A stretch of 64,000 nucleotides of DNA from Rhabdophis nuchalis (GCA_039707465.1 CM077644.1:96763375-96827374); one strand, 5' to 3'; shown: positions 50,215-60,859, counted from the first letter of the stretch. A program made the numbers and translations. The notes: generated by a model from the letters alone, not told the origin.

Positions 50215-50735
50215 GTTTCTCTCATTCATTGGGGCTTGAGTTTTCAACCTCCAGCAGCAAGGGAAGGTGAGCCAAGCTTCGGATTTCCACCTCCAGTGAG
50301 CATACAGAGGTGAGTCTAGTCTCATTTTACAACCTAGAAAGGAAACCCTGAGATGATAACCACCAGCAACCAAGTGGAGATCAGACCATATTGAACCTGC
50401 AACATTTGTTAAAAGAGTGAAGATCAGACCGACCTGAGTTTGCAACTTCCATCGATGAACGAAAATTGAGGCCCGCCTCAGATTTCAACCTCCAGTGAGC
50501 AAAGAGAGTGAGGCCGGTCTCATTTTAAAGCCTCCAATGAAGGACCTGAATTGATAACCACCAGCAACCAAGTGGAGATCAAACCAGTTTGAATCTGCAA
50601 CCTTGAAAATGGGAGGATTAGACAGGCCAGAGTTTGCAAACTCCACCGATGAAAGACAAATGCGGCCAGCCTCAGATTTCAACCTCCAGTGAGCAAAGAG
50701 AGGTGAGTCCTCCCTGATTTCCCAGCCTGGCTGCC
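50215..50735. repeat. Subrepeat block a (units of about 200 bp)
   Basis: Alternates TTTCAACCTCCAGTGAGCA, GGTGAGTCTAGTCTCATTTT, GATAACCACCAGCAACCAAG, GAATCTGCAAC and GAGTTTGCAACYTCCA. Two to three units. Minus-strand frames through it are open only because the unit lacks stops there. Confidence 0.75.
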
Positions 50736-51169
50736 CTACTGTGTTACTGCTGCCTCTTCCTGCGGCTGCCTAAAGGTAAGTAAGCCTATGACTGCGACTT
50801 TGCAGGGCGCGGACAATAGGGTCTTGGCAAGAAGCTACCGAGAGCACGGGCGAGCTTTGTGGTCTATGCGAGCCTGGGGACTGGCTGAGGCCTTCCTTTG
50901 TGACACTCCCCAGGCTCGCGTAGACCTCAAAGGACACCGGTGCTCGGAGGGTGACTTTGAGCGGTGCACCGGGGACAGCAAGAAGCTACCGAGAGCGCTG
51001 GTGGCTTCGTAGTGTATGCAAGCCTGGGGAGAGGCAGCAAGGAAGGCCTCAGCCAGTCCCCAGGCTCACATAGCGTGCGACCCGCCAATGTTCGGCTGAG
51101 GTCTTTCTTGCCACGACCACCATCCAGTCCTTAACATCGCCTGGCTGGCTAAGCCACCTTGACTTTTTG
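50736..51169 (+). repeat. Array 5' block, copy 2
   Basis: GCGGCTGCCTAAAGGTAAGT with an intact donor-like AAAG|GTAAGT, a TTTGCAG|GGCGCGGAC acceptor-like site about 40 bases on, and a G+C-rich segment with AAGAAGCTACCGAGAGC twice. Confidence 0.7.
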
Positions 51170-51755
51170 GAAATCATCAGCAATTCGAAGAAAACGCTGA
51201 TGGATTGTGAACATCTAAAACAGGTAATCAATTGCTAGACTTAAACAAATTAAAATTTCTCACATATTTGGAGCCGGATTACTGGAACATTGAAGATATA
51301 GTCATTCCATAGGCAAAAGCAGAGGAATGATTGATTAAATTTGGTGAAATGTTTAATTACAACATTGATTTGAATGACTACAGACTTTTTTGGGAAAACG
51401 TATTCAAAGATCCAAAGAACTATACAACTCCTGACAATATCAAAAATGCTAGAGATATTGTCAGGAAAATTGCTGTTTTTTCAGCAGTGTCGGAAAGTGG
51501 GTTCTCAAAAAATTAATCGCATATGTTCAGAACAAAGCACCCACCTAACTATTCCAAACATTAGCAATTTGATGACAGTAAGTGTTATTGGCATGCCAGT
51601 AAAAAAATAGGACCCCATTCCTTCAGTCAAAAAGTGGCTCAGAGCACACCATCAAATGGCCGATGATCCACGAATGAAGAGCAAGAGAAGTGCAACTGAG
51701 GAGTCCAGAAATGAAAGTACAACGTGGAAACTTCTTCAACCACAAAACCAATAAC
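51170..51755 (+). pseudogene. Internally deleted transposase body, copy 2
   Basis: The 5' block runs into TTTTTGGAAATCATCAGCAA, then CGCTGATGGATTGTGAACAT, joining the start to the C-terminal part and omitting about 2 kb present in 47.2-49.2 kb. Contains a TAG at 51310-51312 where the founder has TGG, and further stops. The hAT dimerisation stretch is damaged (SESGFSKN). Confidence 0.8.
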
Positions 51756-51857
51756 AGAAGTAAATACTTGAGTGTATCTCTTTCATTGTGTTATTCTTAT
51801 GTAAGGTGTAAGTGCATGTAATTAAAGTCCTCCTTTCTCTGTCTCTTCTTTGTGCAG

Positions 51858-51924
51858 GTCATTCATTGGAGCAAGGTGGTCAGTTGGTGGTGTTGAAGAC
51901 TGGCAGGACAATCATCTTTCCTCT
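51858..51924 (+). other. Mini-exon cassette 3 (donor followed by a mariner insertion)
   Basis: Acceptor TTTGTGCAG; the donor GTAAGTA is interrupted after seven bases by the element at 51932. Confidence 0.6.
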
Positions 51925-51931
51925 GTAAGTA

Positions 51932-53070
51932 CCGTATTTATTCGACTATAACGCGCACCCGTGTATAACGCGCACCCCCTAATTTTCCATTAAAAATCGG
52001 TATAAAATTTTTATACCGATTTTTATAAAGCATGACTGACGGGCTCCACAGCTGAGGGGCGATGGAGCGATGCCGTTCCACCCTAACCGCGTCCCTTTCT
52101 GTCTCCGCTTCTTCCCCGCGTCCCTTTCTGCCTTCCGCTTCTCCTCAGCGTCTCTTTCTGCCTTCCGCTTCTCCCCAGCGTCTTTTTCTGCCTTCCGCTT
52201 CTCCTCAGCCTCCCTTTCTGCCTTCCGCTTCTCCTCAGCGTCTCTTTCTGCCTTCCGCTTCTCCCCAGCGTCTTTTTCTGCCTTACGCTTCTCCTCAGCC
52301 TCCCTTTCTGTCTCCGCTTCTTCCCCGCGTTCCTTTCTGCCTTCCGCTTCTCCTCAGCCTCCCTTTCTGTCTCCGCTTCTTCCCCGCATTCCTTTCTGCC
52401 TTCCGCTTCTCCTCAGCCTCCCTTTCTGTCTCCGCTTCTTCCCCACGTTCCTTTCTGCCTTCCGCTTCTCCTCAGCCTCCCTTTCTGTCTCCGCTTCTTC
52501 CCCGCGTTCCTTTCTGCCTTCCGCTTCTCCTCAGCCTCCCTTTCTGCCTTCCGCTTCTCCTCAGCCTCCCTTTCTGTCTCCGCTTCTTCCCCGCGTTCCT
52601 TTCTGCCTTCCGCTTCACCTCAGCCTCCCTTTCTGTCTCCGCTTCTCCTCAGCCTCCCTTTCTGTCTCCGCTTCTTCCCCGCGTTCCTTTCTGCCTTCCG
52701 CTTCTCCTCAGCCTCCCTTTCTGTCTCCGCTTCTCCTCAGCCTCCCTTTCTGTCTCCGCTTCTTCCCCGCGTTCCTTTCTGCCTTCCGCTTCTCCTCAGC
52801 CTCCCTTTCTGTCTCCGCTTCTCCTCAGCCTCCCTTTCTGTCTCCGCTTCTTCCCCGCGTTCCTTTCTGCCTTCCGCTTCTCCTCAGCCTCCCTTTCTGC
52901 CTTCCGCTTCTCCTCAGCGTCCCTTTCTGCCTCCGCTTCTCCCCCCCCCCCGCCGCCGCCGCCGCCGCCGCCCAGAAACCTGAATTTATTTATTCGAGTA
53001 TAACGCGCACCCAAACTTTGAGGTCTTTTTTGGGTACAAAATTTTGCGCGTTATACTCGAATAAATACGG
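51932..53070. mobile_element. Mariner-like element, CCGTATTTATTCGA ends, 1139 bp
   Basis: Inverted ends CCGTATTTATTCGACTATAA and TTATACTCGAATAAATACGG, TA at 51930-51931 and 53071-53072. Uninterrupted sister cassettes read GTAAGTAACTG, so removing the element and one TA restores the empty site exactly. The element carries a G+C-rich minisatellite. Confidence 0.93.
52084..52940. repeat. Minisatellite inside the mariner-like element
   Basis: About 30-bp half-units of CTCAGCCTCCCTTTCTG, TCTCCGCTTCTTCCCCGCG and TTCCTTTCTGCCTTCCGCTT arranged as higher-order units of roughly 60 and 90 bases, followed by a C run and a GCC run (52942-52972). It generates frames of over 300 codons, which are artefacts of the repeat. 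Confidence 0.92.
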
Positions 53071-53144
53071 TAACTGTTTTATTGTTTTATTGTTTTGGGT
53101 GCGTGTTTCATTCTGTTTTATTGTTTTGGGTGCGTGTTTCATTC

Positions 53145-53145
<1 letters not shown>

Positions 53146-53201
<56 letters not shown>

Positions 53202-53202
53202 G
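53146..53202. repeat. AAT microsatellite
   Basis: About 19 AAT units next to an L2-type tail (53203-53275). Confidence 0.95.
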
Positions 53203-53275
53203 TTTAATTTCTTGACCGCTCCTCTCCCCATAGGGACTCGGAGCGGTGCACAGGGAAACTAAAAACCATAAATAT
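53203..53275 (-). mobile_element. L2-type LINE 3' tail inside the array
   Basis: GACCGCTCCTCTCCCCATAG and GGACTCGGAGCGGTGCACAG: same as 17227 and 28568. Inserted in the spacer between mini-exons 3 and 4; afterwards the flank GGTATGTGCCATTAAAGAG is present twice. Confidence 0.75.
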
Positions 53276-53351
53276 ACATGGTATGTGCCATTAAAGAGTT
53301 ATGTGGTATGTGCCATTAAAGAGTTCCTTTCAGTGTCTCTTCTTTGTGCAG

Positions 53352-53418
53352 GTCATTCATTGGAGCAAGGTGGTCAGTTGGTGGTGGCGAAGACCAGCAG
53401 GAGAATCATCATTCCTCT
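53352..53418 (+). other. Mini-exon cassette 4
   Basis: Sixty-seven bases; TTTGTGCAG acceptor, GTAAGTAGCT donor. Confidence 0.55.
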
Positions 53419-53509
53419 GTAAGTAGCTGTTTTATTGTGTTGTGTGTTTGTTTCCTCCTAATGTAGTGCATGCAATTGAAGAATTCATTTTTTTCTCTCT
53501 CATTCATTG

Positions 53510-53800
53510 GGGCTTTTCAAGCTCTACCAGCAAGGGACAGTGAGCCCAGCCTTGGATTTCAACCTCCAGTGAGCATAGAGAGGTGAGGCCAGTCTCATTT
53601 TAAAGCCTCCAATTAAGGACCTGAGATGATAACCATTAGCAACCAAGTGGAGATCAGACAGGTTTCAATCTGTAACCTTGAAAATAGGAAGATTTGACCG
53701 GCCCAGTTTGCAACCTCCACCGATGAAAGACAAATGACTCCACTCTCAGATTTCAACCACCCGTGAGCAAAGAGAGGTTAGGTATTATTCTCTTCTTTGT
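53510..53800. repeat. Subrepeat block b
   Basis: Same units as block a; contains the variant AACCATTAGCAACCAAG and ends TTTCAACCACCCGTGAGC. Confidence 0.7.
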
Positions 53801-53817
53801 GTCTCTTCTTTGTGCAG

Positions 53818-53884
53818 GTCATTCATTGGAGCAAGGTGGTCAGTTGGTGGTGGTGAAGACCGGCAGGAGAATCATCATATCTCT
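53818..53884 (+). other. Mini-exon cassette 5
   Basis: Sixty-seven bases, TTTGTGCAG acceptor and GTAAGTAGCT donor; followed by a subrepeat block (53960-54190) and an orphan transposase 3' tail. Confidence 0.55.
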
Positions 53885-54184
53885 GTAAGTAGCTGTTTTA
53901 TTGTGTTGTGTGTTTGTTTCCTTCTAATGTAATGCATGCAATTAAAGAATTCTTTTCTGTTTCTCTCATTTATTGGGGCTTGAGTTTTAAACATCCAGCA
54001 GCAAGGGACGGTTAAGCCAGCATCAGATCTGTTTGAATCTGCAACCTTGAAAAGAGGAAGATTAGACCGGCCTGAGTTTGCAACCTCCACCAATGAAAGA
54101 CAAATGAATCCAGTCTCAGATTTCAACCTCCAGCGACCAAAGAGAGGTGAGTCTAGTGTCATTTTGAAGTCTTCAATGAAGAAC

Positions 54185-54305
54185 CTGAAATGATCAAACG
54201 GACGATGATCCACGAGTGAAGAGCAAGAGAAGTGCAACTGAGGAGTCCAGAAATGAAAGAACAATGTGGAAACTTCTTCAACCACTAAATCAATAACACA
54301 AGTAA
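54185..54305 (+). pseudogene. Orphan transposase 3' tail 1
   Basis: GATGATCCACGAGTGAAGAG to AACCACTAAATCAATAACAC then AAGTAAGTACTT: only the last ~35 codons and the donor of the transposase body, fused directly to subrepeats. The same fusion recurs at 54765 and 60580. Confidence 0.75.
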
Positions 54306-54399
54306 GTACTTGAGTATATCTCTTTCATTATGTTATTCTTATGTAAGGTGTAAGTGCATGTAATCAAAGTCTTCCTTTCTGTGTCTCTTCTTTGTGCAG

Positions 54400-54469
54400 G
54401 TCATTCATTGGAGCAAGGTGGTCAGTTGGTGGTGGTGATGAAGACCGGCAGGAGAATCATCATATCTCT
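54400..54469 (+). other. Mini-exon cassette 6
   Basis: Seventy bases because of an added GAT in GGTGGTGATGAAGACC; borders intact. Confidence 0.55.
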
Positions 54470-54549
54470 GTAAGTAGCTGTTTTATTGTGTTGTGTGTTT
54501 GTTTCCTTCTAATGTAATGCATGCAATTAAAGAATTCTTTTCTGTTTCT

Positions 54550-54870
54550 CTCATTTATTGGGGCTTGAGTTTTCAACATCCAGCAGCAAGGGACGGTTAA
54601 GCCAGCATCAGATCTGTTTGAATCTGCAACCTTGAAAAGAGGAAGATTAGACCGGCCTGAGTTTGCACCCTCCACCAATGAAAGACAAATGAATCCAGTC
54701 TCAGATTTCAACCTCCAGCGACCAAAGAGAGGTGAGTCTAGTGTCATTTTGAAGTCTTCAATGAAGAAGGACGATGATCCACGAGTGAAGAGCAAGAGAA
54801 GTGCAACTGAGGAGTCCAGAAATGAAAGAACAATGTGGAAACTTCTTCAACCACTAAATCAATAACACAA
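54550..54870. repeat. Subrepeat block c with orphan 3' tail 2
   Basis: A close duplicate of 53960-54305 (same phrases, same fusion to the transposase tail, here after GTCTTCAATGAAGAAGGACG). Marks a recent local duplication of about 570 bases. Confidence 0.7.
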
Positions 54871-54968
54871 GTAAGTACTTGAGTATATCTCTTTCATTAT
54901 GTTATTCTTATGTAAGGTGTAAGTGCATGTAATCAAAGTCTTCCTTTCTGTGTCTCTTCTTTGTGCAG

Positions 54969-55035
54969 GTCATTCATTGGAGCAAGTTGGTCAGTTGGTG
55001 GTGGTGAAGACCGGGAGGAGAATCATCATTTCCCT
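54969..55035 (+). other. Mini-exon cassette 7
   Basis: Sixty-seven bases, CCCT|GTAAGTAGCT donor, TTTGTGCAG acceptor. Confidence 0.55.
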
Positions 55036-55119
55036 GTAAGTAGCTGTTTTATTGTGTTGTGTGTTTGGTTCCTCCTAATGTAGTGCATGCAATTGAAGAA
55101 TTCATTTCCTTTTCTCTCA

Positions 55120-56335
55120 TTCATTGGGGCTTGAGTTTTCAACCTCCAGCAACAAGCCTCGGATTTCAACCTCCAGTGAGCATAGAGAGGTGAGGCTGGT
55201 CTCATTTTACAACCTAGAAAGAAGACTCTGAGATGATAACCACCAGCAATCAAGTGGAAAACAGACCAGATTGAATCTGCAACATGTGTTGAAGGAGTGA
55301 AGGTCAGACCGGCTGAGTTTGCAACCTCCATCAATGAACCAAAATTGAGGCCCGCCTCTGATTTCAACTTCCAGCGAGCAAAGAGGTGTTCGTTTCCTCC
55401 TAATGTAGTGCATGCAATTGAAGAATTCATTTCTGTTTCTCTCATTCATTTGGCTTGAGTTTTCAACATCCAGCAGCAAGGGACGGTGAGGCAAGCCTCA
55501 GATTTCAACCTCCAGTGAGCATACAGAGGTGAGTCTAGTCTCATTTTACAACCTAGAAAGGAAAACCTGAGATGATAACCACCAGCAACCAAGTGGAGAT
55601 CAGACCATATTGAATCTGCAACACTTGTTAAAAGAGTGAAGATCAGACCGACCTGAGTTTTCAACCTCCAGCAGCAAGGGACGGTGAGGCCAGCCTCAGA
55701 TTTCAACCTCCAGTGAGCATAGAGAAGTGAGGCTGGTCTCATTTTACAGCCTAGAAAGAAAAACCTGAGATCATAACCACCAGCAACTAAGTGGAGATCA
55801 GACGAGATCAAATCTGCAACATTTGTTGAAGGAGTGAAGATCAGATGGGCCTGAGGTTGCAACCTCCATTGATGAATGAAAATTATCGCCCGCCTCATAT
55901 TTCAACGTCCAGCGAGCAAAGACAGGTGAGGTCGGTCTCATTTTAGAGACCCCAATGAAGGACCTGAGATTGATAACCACCAGCAACCAAGTGGAGATCA
56001 GACCGGTTTGAATCTGCAACATTTGTTGAAGGAGTGAAGATCAGACCGGCCTGAGTTTGCAACCTCCACCAATGAAAGACAAATACATCCAGTCTCAGAT
56101 TTCAACCTCCAGTGGAGCAAAGAGAGGTGAGGCCAGTCTCGTTTTACAACCTTCAATGAAGAACCTGAGATAATAACCACCAGCAACCAAGTAGAGATCA
56201 GACCAGTTTAAATCTGTAACCTTGAAAATAGGAAGATCAGACGGGCCTGAGTTTGCAAACTCCACGGATGAAAGAAAAATGAGGCCAGCATCAGATTTCA
56301 ACCTCCAGTGAGCAAAGAGAGGTGAGTCCTCCCTG
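55120..56335. repeat. Subrepeat block d (largest)
   Basis: Six or more units of about 200 bases: CAACCTCCAGYGAGCA, GGTGAGGYTGGTCTCATTTT, ATAACCACCAGCAAC, AAGTGGAGATCAGACC, GTTGAAGGAGTGAAGATCAG and CCGGCCTGAGTTTGCAACCT. Unit 55900-56335 is almost repeated at 58340-58785. Confidence 0.8.
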
Positions 56336-56790
56336 ACTTCCTGGCCTATCTGCCCTGCTGTGTTATTGCTGCCTCCTCCTGCGGCTGCCTAAAGGTAAGT
56401 AAGTCTATGACTGCAACTTTGCAGGGCATGGACAATAGGGTCTTGGCAAGAAACTACCGAGAGCACCGGCAGGTTTGTGGTCTATGCGAGCCCGGGGACT
56501 GGCCGAGGCCTTCCTTCACGACACTCCTCAGGCTCGCGTAGACCTCGAAGGACACCGATGCTCGGAGGGTGACTCTGAGGGGTGCACCTGGGACAGCAAG
56601 AAGCTATCAAGGGCACTGGTGGCCTCGTAGTCTATGCAAGCCCGGGGAGAGGCAGCAAGGAAGGCCTCAGTCAGTCCCCAGGCTCACATAGCGTGTGACC
56701 CAACAGTGTTTGGCTGAGGTCTTCTCTGCCACCACCATCACCATCCAGTCCCTGACGTCACCTGGCTGGCTAAGCCGCCTCGGCTTTTTG
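56336..56790 (+). repeat. Array 5' block, copy 3
   Basis: CTGTGTTATTGCTGCCTCC, AAAG|GTAAGT donor-like site intact, G+C-rich segment; ends GCCTGGCTGGCTAAGCC-like sequence, as in copies 2 and 4. Confidence 0.7.
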
Positions 56791-57371
56791 GAAATCATCA
56801 TCACCAATTCGAAGAAAACGCTGATGGATTGTGAACATCTAAAACTGGTAATCAATTGCTAGACGCAAACAAATCAAAATTTCTCACATATTTGGAGCCG
56901 GATTACAGGAACATTGGAGATGCAGTCATTCCATAGGCAAAAGCTGAGGAAAGATTGATTGAATTTGGTGAAATGTTTAATTACAACATTGATTTGAATG
57001 ACTAAGAGAGTTTTTGGAAAACGTATTCAAAGATCCAAAGAGCTACACAACTCCTGACAGTGTCAAAAAAGATAATGATATAGTTAGGACAGTTGTTTTA
57101 GTTCCCACAGGGGCGGAAGGGGTTCTCAAAAATGTATCTCATATTTTCAGAAGAAAGAACCCACCTAACTATTCCCAACATTAGCAATTTGATGACAAGT
57201 GTTATTGGCATGCCAGTAAAAAGAAGGCGCCCCATTCCTTCAGTCAAAAAGTGGCTAAGAGCACACCATCAAACAGCCGATGATCCATGGGTGAAGAGCA
57301 AGAGAAGTGCGACTGAGGAGGCCAGAAATGAAAGTACAACGTGGAAACTTCTTCAACCACAAAACCAATAA
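56791..57371 (+). pseudogene. Internally deleted transposase body, copy 3
   Basis: Same deletion junction (TTTTTGGAAATCATCATCAC) and the same TAG for TGG, at 56934-56936. The downstream part NISNLMTSVIGMPVKRRRPI remains legible but is frame-broken before it. Confidence 0.8.
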
Positions 57372-57474
57372 CACAAGTAAGTACTTGAGTGTATCTCTTT
57401 CATTGTGTTATTCTTATGTAAGGTGTAAGTGCATGTAATTAAAGTTTTCCTTTCTGTGTCTCTTCTTTGTGCAG

Positions 57475-57541
57475 GTCATTCATTGGAGCAAGGTGGTCAG
57501 TTGATGGTGTTGAAGACTGGCAGGACAATCATCTTTCCTCT
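57475..57541 (+). other. Mini-exon cassette 8
   Basis: Sixty-seven bases with TTTGTGCAG and GTAAGTAGCT; very close to cassettes 1 and 3 in its GACTGGCAGGACAATCATC end. Confidence 0.55.
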
Positions 57542-57624
57542 GTAAGTAGCTGTTTTATTGTGTTGTGTGTTTGTTTCCTCCTAATATAGTGCATGCAATT
57601 GAAGAATTCATTTCTGTTTCTCTC

Positions 57625-57900
57625 ATTCATTGGGGCTTTTCAACCTCTACCAGCAAGGGACAGTGAGCCCAGCCTCGGATTTCAAACTCCAGTGAGCATA
57701 GAGAGGTGAGGCCGATCTCATTTTAAAGCCTCCAATGAAGGACCTGAGATGATAACCACCAGCAACCAAGTGATCAGACCGGTTTGAATCTGTAACCTTG
57801 AAAATAGGAAGATTTGACCGGCCCAGTTTGCAACCTCCACCGATGAAAGACAAATGAGTCCAGTCTCAGATTTCAACCACCCATGGGCAAAGAGAGGTGA
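57625..57900. repeat. Subrepeat block e
   Basis: Nearly the same as block b (53510-53800), including TTTCAACCACCC before the next mini-exon. Confidence 0.7.
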
Positions 57901-57937
57901 GGTATTGTTCTCTTCTTTGTGTCTCTTCTTTGTGCAG

Positions 57938-58004
57938 GTCATTCATTGGAGCAAGGTGGTCAGTTGGTGGTGGTGAAGACCAGCAGGAGAATCACCATTC
58001 CTCT
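57938..58004 (+). other. Mini-exon cassette 9
   Basis: Sixty-seven bases; preceded by a partial duplicate TCTTCTTTGTGTCTCTTCTT of its own polypyrimidine tract, as at cassette 5. Confidence 0.55.
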
Positions 58005-58089
58005 GTAAGTAGCTGTTTTATTGTTTTGTGTGTTCGTTTCCTCCTAATGTAGTGCATGCAATTGAAGAATTCATTTCTGTTTTTCTCAT

Positions 58090-58785
58090 TCATTTGGCTT
58101 GAGTTTTCAACATCCAGCAGCAAGGGACAGTGAGGCCAGCCTCAGATTTCAACCTCCAGTGAGCATACAGAGGTGAGTCTAGTCTCATTTTACAACCTAG
58201 AAAGGAAAACCTGAGATCATAACCACCAGCAACTAACTGGAGATCAGACGAGATCAAATCTGCAACATTTGTTGAAGGAGTGACGATCAGATGGGCCTGA
58301 GGTTGCAACCTCCATTGATGAACGAAAATTGTGGCCCGCCTCATATTTCAACCTCTAGCGAGCAAAGACAGGTGAGGTCGGTCTCATTTTAGAGACCCCA
58401 ATGAAGGACCTGAGATGATAACCACCAGCAACCAAGTGGAGATCACACCGGTTTGAATCTGCAACATTTGTTGAAGGAGTGAAGATCAGACCGGCCTGAG
58501 TTTGCAACCTCCACCAATGAAAGACAAATACATCAAGTCTCAGATTTCAACCTCCAGTGAGCAAAGAGAGATGAGGCCAGTCTCGTTTTACAACCTTCAA
58601 TGAAGAACCTGAGATAATAACCACCAGCAACCAAGTAGAGATCAGACCAGTTTAAATCTGTAACCTTGAAAATAGGAAGATCAGACGGGCCTGAGTTTGC
58701 AAACTCCACGGATGAAAGAAAAATGAGGCCAGCATCAGATTTCAACCTCCAGTGAGCAAAGAGAGGTGAGTCCTCCCTGACTTCC
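58090..58785. repeat. Subrepeat block f
   Basis: Parallels the second half of block d almost base for base, then runs into the copy 4 5' block, as block d runs into copy 3. Confidence 0.75.
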
Positions 58786-59234
58786 TGGCCTGCCTGCCCT
58801 GCTGTGTTATTGCTGCCTCCTCCTGCGGCTGCCTAAAGGTAAGTAAGCCTATGACTGCAACTTTGCATGACGTGGACAATAGGGTCTTGCAAGAAGCTAC
58901 CGAGAGCACCGGCAGGCTTTGTGGTCTATGCAAGCCCGGGGACTGGCTGAGGCCTTCCTTCGCGACACTCCCCAGGCTCGCGTAGACCTCGAAGGACACT
59001 GGTGCTCGGAGGGTGACTTGAGGGGTGCAGTGGGGACAGCAAGAAGCTACCGAGAGCGCTGGTGGCTTCGTAGTCTATGCGAGCCCAGGAGAGGCAGCAA
59101 GGAAGGCCTCAGCCAGTCCCCAGGCTCGCATAGCATGTGACCCGTCAGCATTCGGCTGAGTTCTTTCTTGCCACCACCACCATCCAGTCCCTGACGTCAC
59201 TTGGCTGGCTAAGCCGCCTCGGCTTTTTGGAAAT
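58786..59234 (+). repeat. Array 5' block, copy 4
   Basis: CCTGCGGCTGCCTAAAGGTAA and CTTTGCATGACGTGGACAAT; the acceptor-like GCAG seen in copies 2 and 3 is changed to GCATG. Confidence 0.7.
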
Positions 59235-59812
59235 CATCACCACCAATTCGAAGAAAACGCTGATGGATTGTAAACATCTAAAACAGGTAATCAATTGCCA
59301 GACGCAAACAAATTCAAATTTCTTACATATTTGGAGCCGGATTACTGGAACATTGAAGATGCAGTCATTCCATAGGCAAAAGCAGAGGAAAGTTTGATTG
59401 AATTTGGCAAAATGTTTAATTACAACATTGATTTGAATGACTACAGAGATTTTTGGGAAAACATATTCAAAGATCCAAAGAGCTACACAACTCTTGTCAA
59501 AAAAGGTAGTGATATTGTCAGGACAATTGCTGTTAGTTCAGCATTGGTGGAAAGGGGGTTCTCAAATATGTATCTAATATGTTCAGAACAAAGAACCCAT
59601 CTAACTATTCCAAACATTAGCAATTTGATGACAGTAAGTGTTATTGGCATGCCAGTAAAAAGAAAGCGCCCCATTCCTTCAGTCAAAAAGTGGCTCAGAG
59701 CACACCATCAAATGGCCGATGATCCACGAGTGAAGAGCAAGAGAAGTGCAACTGAGGAGTCCAGAAATGAAAGAACAATGTGGAAACTTCTTCAACCACT
59801 AAACCAATAACA
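59235..59812 (+). pseudogene. Internally deleted transposase body, copy 4 (best preserved 3' part)
   Basis: The deletion junction and TAG (59373-59375) are shared with copies 2 and 3. Downstream of the stop, a frame of 138 codons (59394-59810) is intact, from MIEFGKMFNYN through SSALVERGFSNMYLICSEQR, LTIPNISNLM and a basic tail RVKSKRSATEESRNER. That segment is the hAT C-terminal dimerisation region; alone it has no catalytic residues. If translated it could bind related transposases, but there is no evidence of expression. Confidence 0.82.
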
Positions 59813-59913
59813 CAAGTAAGTACTTGAGTATATCTCTTTCATTATGTTATTCTTATGTAAGGTGTAAGTGCATGTAATCAAAGTCTTCCTTTCTGTGTCT
59901 CTTCTTTGTGCAG

Positions 59914-59980
59914 GTCATTCATTGGAGCAAGGTGGTCAGTTGATGGTGTTGAAGACCGGCAGGAGAATCATCATTCCTCT
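59914..59980 (+). other. Mini-exon cassette 10
   Basis: Sixty-seven bases with GTGCAG acceptor and GTAAGTAGCT donor; upstream donor AACACAA|GTAAGTACTT present at 59811-59825. Confidence 0.55.
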
Positions 59981-60059
59981 GTAAGTAGCTGTTTTATTGT
60001 GTTGTGTGTTTGTTTCCTCCTAATGTAGTGCATGCAATTGAAGAATTCATTTCCTTTTC

Positions 60060-60600
60060 TCTCCTTCATTGGGACTTGAGTTTTCAACCTCCAGCAGCAA
60101 GGGACGGTGAGGCCAGCCTCGGATTTCAACCTCCAGTGAGCATAGAGAGGTGAGGCTGGTCTCATTTTACAACCTAGAAAGAAGAATCTGAGATGATAAC
60201 CACCAGCAATCAAGTAGAAAACAGACCAGATTAAATCTGCAACATGTGTTGAAGGAGTGAAGGTCAGACCGGCCTGAGTTTGCAACCTCCATCAATGAAC
60301 CAAAATTGAGGCCCGCCTCCGATTTCAACTTCCAGCGAGCAAAGAGGGGTGAGGCTGGTCTCATTTTAAAGCCTCCAGTGAAGGACCTGAGATGATAACC
60401 ACCAGCAACCAAGGGAGATCAGACCGGTTTGAATCTGAAACCTTGAAAATACGAAGATTAGACCGGCCTGAGTTTGCAACCTCCACCAATGAAAGACAAA
60501 TGAATCCAGTCTCAGATTTCAACCTCCAGCGACCAAAGAGAGGTGAGTCTAGTCTCATTTTGAAGTCTTCAATGAAGAACCTGAAATGATCAAACGGACG
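60060..60600. repeat. Subrepeat block g
   Basis: Parallels 55120-55400 and then 54030-54190, ending in the fusion to an orphan transposase tail: a mosaic of earlier blocks. Confidence 0.7.
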
Positions 60601-60712
60601 ATGATCCATGAGTGAAGAGCAAGAGAAGTGCAACTGAGGAGGCCAGAAATGAAAGAACAATGTGGAAATCTCTTCAACCACAAAACCAATTACACAAGTA
60701 AGTACTTGTGTA
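60580..60712 (+). pseudogene. Orphan transposase 3' tail 3
   Basis: Same fusion as 54185 (AATGATCAAACGGACGATG), then AACCAATTACACAAGTAAGT; TAA is changed to TTA here, removing the usual stop. Confidence 0.7.
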
Positions 60713-60794
60713 TCTCTTTCTTTGTGTTATTCTTATGTAAGATGTAAGTGGATGTAATTAAAGTCTTCCTTTCTCTGTCTCTTTTTTGTGCAAG

Positions 60795-60859
60795 TCATTC
60801 ATTGGAGAAGGTGATCATTTGGTGGTGATGAAGACCAGCAGGACAATTATCTTTCCTCT
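60795..60859 (+). other. Mini-exon cassette 11 (diverged)
   Basis: Sixty-five bases; acceptor GTGCAAG instead of GTGCAGG, donor TCT|GTAAGTAAC intact. The oldest or least constrained copy, at the edge of the array. Confidence 0.5.

Noticed and set aside
52062..53215. Plus-strand open frames of 313 and 381 codons rich in Pro, Ser and Phe
   Set aside because: They read through a minisatellite of 30-60 bp units inside a mariner-like element; all frames stay open together, the sequence begins and ends at element-derived DNA, and the longer one runs into an AAT microsatellite giving poly-Asn.
53875..60681. Many minus-strand open frames of 60-150 codons with similar peptides (for example LHLVAGGYHLR and MNERNRNEFFNCMHYIRRKQ)
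   Set aside because: They are the reverse of the subrepeat and mini-exon modules, whose plus strand carries the splice-like borders. Repetition of the DNA unit alone explains their similarity; no domain is recognisable. A dN/dS test on the units would settle it.
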